Positions 1 to 6,775 of a stretch of DNA of 8,893 nucleotides are shown piece by piece; the stretch's first letter is position 1; the number at the start of each line of letters is the position of its first letter. Position numbers and translations under genes: made by a program. A model generated the notes under the pieces. That model made no database searches, was not told the origin of the DNA, and saw nothing but the letters and a program-made list of their open reading frames with translations. This stretch comes from Nitrosomonas sp. (GTDB taxonomy: Bacteria; Pseudomonadota; Gammaproteobacteria; Burkholderiales; Nitrosomonadaceae), in the NCBI GenBank assembly GCA_029881855.1, contig JAOULU010000050.1, positions 1-8,893 on the forward strand. The letters run 5' to 3'.

Positions 1-60
1 AGCCAATATTTCTTGCGCTGAAACTGTAAAGAGCAGAAGAAGGGTGAATAATCTCATCAT
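1..60 (-). CDS. Exported protein, N-terminal signal peptide only (partial)
   Basis: The left edge, read on the minus strand, opens an uninterrupted frame that begins with two ATG codons and gives MMRLFTLLLLFTVSA followed by QEILA at the edge. A short basic start (one Arg), a run of Leu/Phe/Thr and a V-S-A motif before Gln look like a Sec signal peptide, with possible cleavage after residue 15 or 20. The frame starts 7 nt after the prfC stop codon on the same strand, which suggests it is the next gene of that operon. No clear Shine-Dalgarno sequence is visible upstream. Only 20 codons are present, so the mature protein cannot be identified. Because the operon encodes a peptide-type ABC importer, a periplasmic binding protein is one possibility, but this is inference. 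Confidence 0.6.
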   Translation of the reverse strand, partial: MMRLFTLLLLFTVSAQEILA

Positions 61-67
61 GTATTAA

Positions 68-1678
68 TTAGTTATTCATGTTTGTTTGAAAAACCAGTCC
101 GGCATGTTCACGTAATTTATGGAAGCGAATGTTCGGCCAGTTTTCTTCGGCTACACTTAATTCGGCCCCAAATGCAGCCAAGAAAGTTGGGGCATCAACC
201 GCATCATAGGCTATTCGGTGTGCATTGGCATCAATAAAGCGCTGCAATTCACGGGAATCTTCAGCCGTGACCCAACGTGCCAATTGATATTTGGCTGGTG
301 CAATACGTGCGGCAACGGAATATTCAGTTTGTAGTCGGTGGGTGACCACTTCAAATTGTAGAATGCCGACGGCACCGAGCAATAATGTATTGCCAATTTG
401 CGGACGGAAGACTTGAATAGCACCTTCTTCACCCAATTGGGTAAGCCCCAGTTTCAGTTGTTTGCTTTTTAATGGATCAGCAATCTCAACCGTGCGGAAA
501 ATTTCTGGTGCGAAAAAAGGCAGGCCGGTAAATTGTAGTGTTTCACCCTCTGTTAAGGTGTCACCCAATTGTAGTGTGCCGTGATTCGGTATACCAATGA
601 TGTCACCTGGGTAGGCTTCTTCAAGTAAATCTCGACGCTGGGATAGAAATGAGACCACGGTACTGGTGCGAATGTCTTTACGGCTACGAGAGACTTTTAA
701 ATTCATGCCGCGTTTAAAATGGCCAGAGCAAATACGCACAAATGCGATGCGGTCTCGGTGTGCCGGGTTCATGTTCGCTTGGATTTTAAATACCATGCCA
801 GAGAATTTCTTCTCATCAGGAATGACCTCACGTTGTATGGCATGGCGTGATTCGGGTGCAGGTGCGAGATCAACTAAGGCATCTAATATCTCACGTACAC
901 CAAAATTATTGATCGCGGAGCCAAAAAACACAGGTGTTTGTTTACCAGCCAAAAATTCTTCATGGTTAAATTCTGGGGAAGCACCTTCAATCAATTCAAT
1001 TTCTTGCTTAGCGGTGGTCAGATCAATACCAAAACGTTGTTGAATGGCTGGATCGTTAAGATCGCTAATGATCTCGTCATTACTATGAGCACGATCCTCA
1101 CCTGGTTGGAATACACGCATACATTGATTCCGTAAATCAAAGACCCCATGAAAATGGTTGCCCATACCAATTGGCCAAGTAAATGGTGCGGTTGCCATGC
1201 CCAGTGTGCGTTCAATTTCATCAATGAGATCGAGCGGTTCTTGTACTTCGCGATCCATTTTGTTGACGAAGGTTAAAATGGGTGTGTTGCGTGCGCGGCA
1301 GACTTCCAGCAAGCGCAGTGTTTGTGCTTCCACACCATTGGCTGCATCAATGACCATGAGTGCGGCATCCACCGCTGTTAAAACGCGATAAGTATCCTCA
1401 GAAAAATCCTGGTGACCCGGTGTGTCAAGTAAGTTGATGACGCAGTCGCGGTATTCCATTTGCATGACAGAACTGGCGACTGAAATACCGCGTTGTTTCT
1501 CAATCTCCATCCAATCTGAGGTAGCGTGACGACTGGCTTTACGTGCTTTAACGCTGCCTGCAATATGAATTGCACCCGCATACATGAGTAACTTTTCTGT
1601 AAGCGTTGTTTTGCCAGCATCCGGATGGGAAATTATGGCAAACGTGCGGCGGCGCGTGACTTCTTTATTAATGCTCAT
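68..1678 (-). CDS. prfC: Peptide chain release factor 3 (RF3), translational GTPase
   Basis: RF3 is a cytoplasmic GTPase that speeds recycling of RF1/RF2 from the ribosome after peptide release. The 536-residue product matches the usual length of about 530. GTPase motifs are in order: G1 SHPDAGKTT (17-25), the RF3-type switch segment DWMEIEKQRGIS (55-66), G3 DTPGH (85-89), G4 NKMD (139-142) and a G5-like GSA near 255. The later domains carry RF3-typical stretches such as FKIQANM, EEAYPGDIIG and GAVGILQFEVV, and the family's REH near the C-terminus is followed by a short tail of about 11 residues. SHPDAGKTT and the DWM segment separate it from EF-G and LepA. The ATG start lies inside the 3' end of the upstream ABC ATPase gene (11-nt overlap). 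An AGGAG lies about 16 nt upstream, too far to be a normal ribosome site, so translational coupling is likely. No internal damage is seen. Confidence 0.97.
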   Translation of the reverse strand: MSINKEVTRRRTFAIISHPDAGKTTLTEKLLMYAGAIHIAGSVKARKASRHATSDWMEIEKQRGISVASSVMQMEYRDCVINLLDTPGHQDFSEDTYRVLTAVDAALMVIDAANGVEAQTLRLLEVCRARNTPILTFVNKMDREVQEPLDLIDEIERTLGMATAPFTWPIGMGNHFHGVFDLRNQCMRVFQPGEDRAHSNDEIISDLNDPAIQQRFGIDLTTAKQEIELIEGASPEFNHEEFLAGKQTPVFFGSAINNFGVREILDALVDLAPAPESRHAIQREVIPDEKKFSGMVFKIQANMNPAHRDRIAFVRICSGHFKRGMNLKVSRSRKDIRTSTVVSFLSQRRDLLEEAYPGDIIGIPNHGTLQLGDTLTEGETLQFTGLPFFAPEIFRTVEIADPLKSKQLKLGLTQLGEEGAIQVFRPQIGNTLLLGAVGILQFEVVTHRLQTEYSVAARIAPAKYQLARWVTAEDSRELQRFIDANAHRIAYDAVDAPTFLAAFGAELSVAEENWPNIRFHKLREHAGLVFQTNMNN

Positions 1679-3761
1679 GATCGGAAGAACTTTGCTCCTG
1701 TGTATATAAAAAACAATGTGTGGTGTGTGTTGGGCTAAATACGCTGGTTTGTGGGTAAGATTTACGACAAATCGGCATCACATGCTGACAGCGTGGGTGA
1801 AAATGACAGCCAGATGGAGGTGCGGCAGGTGAAGGTAAATCGCCTGCTAATTTGATTATTTTTTGATCTGGTGTCTGTTCTATTTGCGGGACTGCTGAAA
1901 GTAATGCCTGTGTATAAGGATGTTTAGGATGATTTGTCACTTCATCGATATGCCCCTGCTCAACGATTCTGCCCAAGTACATTACGGCAATTTCATCGGC
2001 CAAATATTCGACTACAGCTATATTGTGGGTAATAAATAAAAAAGCAAGCCCCAGGTTATTTTGTAGTGATTTGAGTAAATTTAGAATTTGTGCTTGAACG
2101 GATATATCTAATGCACTAGTTGGTTCGTCGCAAATGAGTAGTTTTGGATTAACGGCCAGTGCGCGGGCAATGGCAATACGTTGGCGCTGCCCGCCAGAGA
2201 ATTCATGTGGATAACGCCATTTTGTTTCAATAGGTAGTCCAACACGTTGCAATAGATCATTAATTTCTTGTTCTCTGGAGAAGGCTGATGGTTGCTGGTT
2301 AGTGTTTTCCTGATCATTCGTGTCAACATTCAGAGCATTCATGCCTTCTTCAAGAATTTCAATAATGCGCATTCTGGGATTAAGAGAAGAGTAGGGATCT
2401 TGGAATACAAATTGAAATTCTGAACGCATCTGACGTAATTCTTTTCGTTTGAGCCCTACAAGTTCTTGGTTGTTGTAACGAACGCTGCCAGCCGTCGGAT
2501 TAATGAGTTGTAGAATGCTCTTGCCAACAGTGGTTTTTCCGCAGCCTGATTCACCGACTAAGGCTAATGTTTTGCCAGCGCTGATCTTTAATGACAGGCC
2601 ATCCACAGCTTTGACATGCCCAACAACGCGTCGAAAGAAACCCTTATGTATTGGGAAATGGACTTTTAAATCGTTGACTTCGAGTAATGCATTGTTTGTC
2701 TTTGGAAGCGTGGCGGCAGAGATGGGGTCAACGACTGCTATATTTTCATTTTTCTCAGGTGTCTTTGGAAACGGGTTATTGGTGGCAAGTGTGGAATCCT
2801 TGTTAAAGAGATGACATCTGACTTGATGATGAGGTGTTATGGTTTGCCATTGTGGTTTAGATTGATAACAAATATCCGTGACCTTATTGCATCGATCAGC
2901 AAAACGGCAGCCAATAAATTCCTGTGTCAGTGATGGTACGTTTCCGTTGATAACAGCCAGTGCTTGATTGCGTTTTTGCTTTTTTGGTAATGATGCAAAC
3001 AATTGGTGTGAGTAGGGATGGGCGGGATGGGCAAAAAAATCCTCTCTTGTGGCTAACTCAATAATCTCTCCGGCATACATGACAGCAATACGTTGTGCCA
3101 TCTCTGACACAACACCTAAATCATGTGTAATTAATAATATTGCCATATGATTGCGCTGCTGTATTTGGCGCATGAGCTCAAGGACTTGAGCTTGAATGGT
3201 GACATCAAGCGCTGTAGTCGGCTCGTCAGCAATAAGGAGCTCAGGTTCTCCTGCTAGAGCCATGGCAACCATAGCGCGTTGTTTCATGCCGCCTGAGAAC
3301 TGAAAAGAATATTCGTGCATACGTCGAGCGGCATCAGGTATGCCAACATGGTTTAACAAGTCTAGAATTCGAGTTTGCGCTGCTTCTGGGGTCAAATTGA
3401 AGTGGCGTTTCAGCACTTCATTAATTTGTTCTGCAATGGTTAATACGGGGTTAAGGCTCAACATAGGTTCTTGAAAAATCATGCTGATGTGTTTGCCGCG
3501 TATCGTGCGCATATCAATTTCAGGTAGCTGAAGTAAATCGCTGCCATTGATTTTGATGCTACCGGCCAAAATCTCACCCGCATCAGGTAATAATCGCATA
3601 ATGGAAAGCGCTGTCATTGATTTGCCGCAACCGGACTCCCCTAACAATGCAAATGTTTCACCCCTGGAAATCTTTAGAGAAAGTCCATCGACTGCACGCA
3701 CAGGTTCTTTTCCAGTGTGCAATATGGTTTCGAGATTGTCGATTTCCAGTAACTCACTCAT
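1668..3761 (-). CDS. Fused double ABC ATPase of a peptide-type importer (DppD-DppF / YejF-like)
   Basis: One 697-residue protein contains two complete nucleotide-binding domains that would power uptake of peptides, or of related solutes such as nickel chelates or modified peptides, from the cytoplasmic face of the inner membrane. NBD1: Walker A GESGCGKS (41-48), Q-loop Gln97, signature FSGGM (155-159), Walker B LLIADE (175-180), H-loop His213. NBD2: Walker A GESGCGKT (403-410), Gln454, FSGGQ (521-525), LLICDE (541-546), His579. Each half ends in the oligopeptide-transporter C-terminal region with a CX5CX6CX17C motif (Cys285/291/298/316 and Cys652/658/665/683). A low-complexity linker spans about 320-357, and NBD2 has a polar Asn/Gln-rich insert at about 478-495. 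The start ATG overlaps the permease stop as ATGA, and the end overlaps prfC by 11 nt. E. coli YejF is shorter (about 530), so this is nearer to a full-length DppD plus DppF fusion. The substrate cannot be told from sequence. Confidence 0.93.
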   Translation of the reverse strand: MSELLEIDNLETILHTGKEPVRAVDGLSLKISRGETFALLGESGCGKSMTALSIMRLLPDAGEILAGSIKINGSDLLQLPEIDMRTIRGKHISMIFQEPMLSLNPVLTIAEQINEVLKRHFNLTPEAAQTRILDLLNHVGIPDAARRMHEYSFQFSGGMKQRAMVAMALAGEPELLIADEPTTALDVTIQAQVLELMRQIQQRNHMAILLITHDLGVVSEMAQRIAVMYAGEIIELATREDFFAHPAHPYSHQLFASLPKKQKRNQALAVINGNVPSLTQEFIGCRFADRCNKVTDICYQSKPQWQTITPHHQVRCHLFNKDSTLATNNPFPKTPEKNENIAVVDPISAATLPKTNNALLEVNDLKVHFPIHKGFFRRVVGHVKAVDGLSLKISAGKTLALVGESGCGKTTVGKSILQLINPTAGSVRYNNQELVGLKRKELRQMRSEFQFVFQDPYSSLNPRMRIIEILEEGMNALNVDTNDQENTNQQPSAFSREQEINDLLQRVGLPIETKWRYPHEFSGGQRQRIAIARALAVNPKLLICDEPTSALDISVQAQILNLLKSLQNNLGLAFLFITHNIAVVEYLADEIAVMYLGRIVEQGHIDEVTNHPKHPYTQALLSAVPQIEQTPDQKIIKLAGDLPSPAAPPSGCHFHPRCQHVMPICRKSYPQTSVFSPTHTTHCFLYTQEQSSSDHEH

Positions 3762-5245
3762 GAGCGGCGCGTCGTTTTTGTTGTTGTAGAAATAGGTTTT
3801 TTCTTGCTGTGACGCAGAATAGTACTTTCATGTGACAAGGTTCTGACGCGTGGGTCTAGTGCGTTTTGTACGGCATCTGCAAATAGATTTGCACTCAATA
3901 CAAGGGTGAGCATAAAACTGAATGCGGCCATTAAAGCCCACCAGACCATTGGTTCACGTGCCATTTCAAGGCGTGCGGCATTAATCATGGTGCCAAAACT
4001 CATCATAGAAGGATCAACACCGACGCCAACATAGGATAAAACGGCTTCTGCTAAAACCAACCCACTAAAATCCATAACCGTAGCAATCAAAACAATATGC
4101 ATGACATTGGGTAAGATATGGCGGGTGATAATACGCCAGTGGGATACACCAAATGCATGAGCAGCCTGAATATACTCCATTTCGCGTAATTTTAGGGTTT
4201 CTCCACGTAACAGTCGACATAAACTCGTCCAACTGGTAATGCCTAAGATGATACAGAGAAATAGCAAACGTAAATCAGCACGTGCGGCAATGGTTTCAAA
4301 TAATTCTGGGTGTGTCTCAATGTATACCCCCATCATGAGTACAGCCGCTGCAATGAGCAAAACGCTTGGGATTGAATTTAGCGTGGTGTAGGTGTATTGA
4401 ATAACGTCATCCACCCAGCCACGGAAATAGCCCGCCATAATCCCTAAAAGTAATGCAAACGGTAGCATGATTAAGGTAGTCAGTGTTCCAATCACTAAGG
4501 CAATACGTATGCTTTTAAGTGATTGATAGAGTACATCTTGCCCAACTTTGTCAGTGCCAAATACATGGTAGTGCGTTGCCAGCATACAAGCTGCGCCAAT
4601 TAATGAAAGTATTATTGCTAACGTAATGAGTATGGCGTACCAAGGGACTTCCGTTTTGCGTCGCCAGATGGCAGTTAGACACTGAGAAAAGTTTTGTTGG
4701 CTGCGGCGAGCTTGTATGAAACAAAGGTATGCCACCAGTATGCTCCATACTAATAAGCCGTATCCAATACCTATTGTTGTACGCCACAGAATGTCTGGTT
4801 TTCTTTCTATTTCAGGGTGTTGTAAATGCGCGCCGCCGAATTCTAGGCGAGCAAATGCACGTACTCGTGTGCCGTCTGGAAGATCCAAAGTTTCTTTTGC
4901 ATACAGGTGTGTGGCGAGTGGTGCAGAATAGGTTTTTTCAACATTGGTGCGCAGTGGTGTTACTAAGACATCAAGTATGCTTAATACTTCAGCATCATAG
5001 ATGGTTTCGTTATGGTTGTTTTTATGGTCAAGTGCAGTTCTAAAATGGACAGTATCCAGCAAGCCTATCGCGATAAAAAACAATAAAACGGTTAATGCAG
5101 ACATACCACTTGCACTATGTGAGACACGTCGCCATGGTGACAATAAGTGCTCATTTTTATGCACGTGCCAGACAAAACATAGCACAATGACCGCTAGCAG
5201 ATAGATTAAAGCATCGGTCCACAAAATAACAGGGTCAAAGGGCAT
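3758..5245 (-). CDS. ABC importer permease, OppC/DppC/YejE type, with long N-terminal extension
   Basis: This is an inner-membrane subunit of a peptide-family (type I) ABC importer. The C-terminal part (about 200-470) is typical of the family: GTDKVGQDVL (230-239), the cytoplasmic coupling loop QAAHAFGVSHWRIITRHILP (360-379) that docks on the ATPase, hydrophobic segments near 203-223, 247-272, 292-308, 326-340, 382-402 and 435-455, and the closing LDPR (463-466). The 495-residue length is well above the usual 300-340. The extra N-terminal part holds hydrophobic segments at about 11-27, 48-65 and 155-176, with a polar, probably periplasmic, stretch at about 66-152. A Lys/Thr-rich tail ends the protein. 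The ATG is supported by an in-frame TGA five codons upstream, though no strong ribosome site is seen. It overlaps the next ATPase gene by 4 nt. No OppB-type partner permease is adjacent. Confidence 0.92.
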   Translation of the reverse strand: MPFDPVILWTDALIYLLAVIVLCFVWHVHKNEHLLSPWRRVSHSASGMSALTVLLFFIAIGLLDTVHFRTALDHKNNHNETIYDAEVLSILDVLVTPLRTNVEKTYSAPLATHLYAKETLDLPDGTRVRAFARLEFGGAHLQHPEIERKPDILWRTTIGIGYGLLVWSILVAYLCFIQARRSQQNFSQCLTAIWRRKTEVPWYAILITLAIILSLIGAACMLATHYHVFGTDKVGQDVLYQSLKSIRIALVIGTLTTLIMLPFALLLGIMAGYFRGWVDDVIQYTYTTLNSIPSVLLIAAAVLMMGVYIETHPELFETIAARADLRLLFLCIILGITSWTSLCRLLRGETLKLREMEYIQAAHAFGVSHWRIITRHILPNVMHIVLIATVMDFSGLVLAEAVLSYVGVGVDPSMMSFGTMINAARLEMAREPMVWWALMAAFSFMLTLVLSANLFADAVQNALDPRVRTLSHESTILRHSKKKPISTTTKTTRRS

Positions 5246-5300
5246 AGCAGCTTTTACTCAGAATAAGCTTTGGCTTAATAGAAGGTGATTGATACAGTGG

Positions 5301-5328
5301 TTTATATCATAAAGGGACGGTGTGTGAA
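5301..5328 (-). promoter_or_regulatory. Candidate sigma70-type promoter for the permease-ATPase-prfC operon
   Basis: On the minus strand, TTCACA (complement of 5323-5328) and TATAAA (complement of 5301-5306) are separated by 16 bp. Each hexamer has one mismatch to consensus. The start point would fall near 5294, leaving a leader of about 50 nt before the permease ATG. It lies in the 196-bp gap (5246-5441) between trmL and the permease, the only sizeable gap in the minus-strand series. I see no convincing stem-loop terminator after trmL, so read-through from comF-trmL is possible. Confidence 0.45.
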
Positions 5329-5441
5329 CCAGAAAATAGACAAAATTTTATAACAAGGCGCAACCAGTGAATTTTGGTTTTAGGTCTGGGTAATTTTATT
5401 TTATGATTTATTTGATCTGGAATTAATCGGTATTTTTTTCT

Positions 5442-5906
5442 TTATGATCCTGAGAGGAATTCAATTTGACGCCAGGCTTCATAAGCGACAATTGCGGCTG
5501 TATTTGATAAGTTTAAACTGCGGCTAGTAGTTATCATTGGTACACGAATACGACATTGCTCTGGAATACTCTCCAATAGATTGGTGGGTAATCCGCAACT
5601 TTCTGCACCAAATAGAAAAGCATCTCCTTTGAGGTATTTAATCTTGTCATAGCGTTGTTTTCCCTTAGTAGATACTGCAAAAATACGTTGGCCTTGCAGG
5701 GCTTTGCAGCAATCTAGCCAGTTTTCATGCATTTTTACGTTGGCGAATTCATGGTAATCCAATCCAGCGCGTATCAATTGTTTATCTTTAAGCGCAAAAC
5801 CCAGAGGCTTAACAAGGTGTAACTGCATATTGGTGTTGGCACATAAACGGATAATGTTTCCTGTGTTTGGTGGAATCTCTGGCTGGTAAAGAATGATGCT
5901 AAACAT
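5442..5906 (-). CDS. trmL: tRNA (cytidine/uridine-34-2'-O)-methyltransferase TrmL
   Basis: TrmL (formerly YibK) is a SPOUT-class enzyme that uses S-adenosylmethionine to methylate the 2'-OH of the wobble nucleotide in certain tRNA-Leu isoacceptors. The 154-residue length equals the compact family size (E. coli 157). Recognisable motifs are PPNTGNIIRLCANT (12-25), the glycine-rich FGAESCGLP (99-107) and the C-terminal trefoil-knot SAM-binding stretch SRSLNLSNTAAIVAYEAWRQ (128-147). Asn14 and Arg20 sit at the N-terminal positions conserved in SpoU-type enzymes, and SLNLSN is the hallmark of the group. The protein ends soon after the knot and lacks an added RNA-binding domain, as expected for TrmL rather than TrmH or RlmB. 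It lies 45 nt after comF on the same strand and is probably cotranscribed with it. No strong ribosome site precedes the ATG. Confidence 0.93.
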   Translation of the reverse strand: MFSIILYQPEIPPNTGNIIRLCANTNMQLHLVKPLGFALKDKQLIRAGLDYHEFANVKMHENWLDCCKALQGQRIFAVSTKGKQRYDKIKYLKGDAFLFGAESCGLPTNLLESIPEQCRIRVPMITTSRSLNLSNTAAIVAYEAWRQIEFLSGS

Positions 5907-5951
5907 GGGCTTGGGATTGACTGGCTATTTGTGTGAGTTGGTGAAATAACT

Positions 5952-6647
5952 TTAAAACGGAATGGGCGATTGTACTAAATTGTGATCAGCTAGCGCCCTG
6001 GAAACAACCCAGTTACTGATTTCTGTTGCCCCTTTTTTGTGTAATACTTTTGCCAATTCATTGAGTGTTGCACCAGTTGTCATTACATCATCAACAACGG
6101 CAATATGTCTCCCCGATAATTCGATATTGCAGGCAAATGCATTACGAATATTTTTCTGTCGTGATTTCCAAGGTAGACCCGTTTGGGGTGCTGTATGTTT
6201 GATACGTCTGCAATCGTCAAAAAGTAAGGGGATATTATATTGATCTGCAATATAACGGCTGAGCTCAAGTGCTTGGTTAAACCCGCGTTCTTTTAATCTT
6301 TTGGGATGTAGCGGCATGGGTATGATTAAATCTGGTAATTGTGATGGGTTGATATGTTGACAAAGTAGATTGGCTAAGATGGGTGCGATGGCCAGATTGG
6401 CTTGATATTTCAGTGCATGTATCAATGCATCGACGGGAAAAGTATAACGTAACGCTGCAATGGTACGTGTGAATTTAGGGGGGTTGGCAATACATGCACC
6501 ACATAGGTGAGGTGTTGTGACAGGTCGTAGGCATATTGAGCAGTGATGATCTGGAAGTAGAGGCAATTTGTGATAACAAGCATTACAAAAGTCTTGATGT
6601 GTTGAGACACCGCAAAGTAGACAGTTTTTTCGGCTAAAGATTTGCAC
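5952..6647 (-). CDS. comF: ComF family protein (phosphoribosyltransferase-like, zinc-finger N-terminus)
   Basis: ComF/GntX-family proteins combine an N-terminal zinc-ribbon-like part with a type I phosphoribosyltransferase fold. In naturally competent bacteria they help process imported single-stranded DNA in the cytoplasm, but in many proteobacteria the role is unknown. The 231 residues have eight cysteines in four CxxC pairs (9/12, 21/24, 36/39, 49/52), enough for two metal sites. The ComF hallmark PMPLHPKRLKERGFNQALEL lies at 110-129. The PRPP-binding loop VVDDVMTTGAT is at 184-194, with both acidic residues present. The start is GTG at 6647: there is an in-frame stop four codons upstream, no in-frame ATG before the first CxxC pair, and no clear ribosome site. 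It is divergent from bioB and followed by trmL after 45 nt. Competence genes are not otherwise seen, so a DNA-uptake role is not shown here. Confidence 0.92.
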   Translation of the reverse strand: MQIFSRKNCLLCGVSTHQDFCNACYHKLPLLPDHHCSICLRPVTTPHLCGACIANPPKFTRTIAALRYTFPVDALIHALKYQANLAIAPILANLLCQHINPSQLPDLIIPMPLHPKRLKERGFNQALELSRYIADQYNIPLLFDDCRRIKHTAPQTGLPWKSRQKNIRNAFACNIELSGRHIAVVDDVMTTGATLNELAKVLHKKGATEISNWVVSRALADHNLVQSPIPF

Positions 6648-6663
6648 AATATTTAATCAGTTG

Positions 6664-6692
6664 TTTAAAAAAAACCATGGATAAATTGACAA
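6664..6692 (-). promoter_or_regulatory. Candidate comF promoter (divergent, overlapping -35)
   Basis: On the minus strand, TTGTCA (complement of 6687-6692; one mismatch to consensus) and TTTAAA (complement of 6664-6669; two mismatches) are spaced 17 bp apart. The start point would fall near 6657, only about 10 nt before the GTG. This would be a very short leader and agrees with the lack of a ribosome site. The -35 overlaps that of the bioB promoter candidate. Confidence 0.35.
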
Positions 6693-6714
6693 TGGGCAGT
6701 GAATCCCTGATCAT
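6686..6714 (+). promoter_or_regulatory. bioB: Candidate bioB promoter
   Basis: A perfect TTGACA (6686-6691) is followed after 17 bp by GATCAT (6709-6714), four of six matches to the -10 consensus. The start point would fall near 6721, giving a leader of about 55 nt before the bioB ATG. The weak -10 would be compatible with a regulated promoter. I see no match to the E. coli-type BirA operator (TTGTAAACC paired with its inverse) in this gap. Confidence 0.4.
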
Positions 6715-6726
6715 CCAATTCATTGG
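6715..6726. repeat. Small inverted repeat CCAAT-TC-ATTGG at the predicted bioB start point
   Basis: Five-base perfect arms (6715-6719 and 6722-6726) flank a 2-bp centre. The repeat lies just after the candidate -10 and is centred on the expected transcription start, a place where a repressor could bind. The arms are short, so chance occurrence is quite possible. No known biotin regulator site is recognised in it. Confidence 0.3.
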
Positions 6727-6764
6727 GTAGACGGAAAAATAATAACCCATTTAATTATTTATAT

Positions 6765-6768
6765 AGGA
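6765..6768 (+). promoter_or_regulatory. bioB: bioB ribosome binding site
   Basis: AGGA, within TATAGGAAACCAGG, ends 7 nt before the bioB ATG. It is the clearest Shine-Dalgarno sequence in the window and supports the chosen start. Confidence 0.65.
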
Positions 6769-6775
6769 AACCAGG

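Noticed and set aside
666..1391. Plus-strand open frames opposite prfC (125, 65 and 77 codons)
   Set aside because: They lie antisense to a clearly conserved gene, have low-complexity composition and no recognisable domain, and are explained as shadows.
2503..3789. Plus-strand open frames opposite the ABC ATPase (103 and 80 codons)
   Set aside because: They are antisense to Walker A regions with strong coding constraint. The Ser/Pro-rich translations are typical shadows of ABC genes.
4716..5204. Plus-strand open frames opposite the permease N-terminus, considered because this region is atypical
   Set aside because: The minus-strand frame is continuous from 5245 and encodes coherent hydrophobic segments. 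The plus-strand products show no domain or ribosome site.
5341..5376. Inverted repeat CAAAATT...AATTTTG between trmL and the permease, as a possible terminator
   Set aside because: Arms are 7 bp and AT-rich, the loop is 22 nt, and no U-tract follows on the minus strand. It is too weak to call a terminator.
6659..6676. TTGTTTAAA...AACC upstream of bioB as a BirA operator half-site
   Set aside because: There is no matching inverse half (GGTT...AACAA) at the required spacing, so it is not a BirA-type palindrome.
6737..6760. AAATAAT/ATTATTT hairpin just upstream of the bioB ribosome site, as a possible riboswitch or attenuator
   Set aside because: All-AT 7-bp arms would be unstable, and no conserved riboswitch core or leader peptide is visible. 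AT-rich composition explains it.
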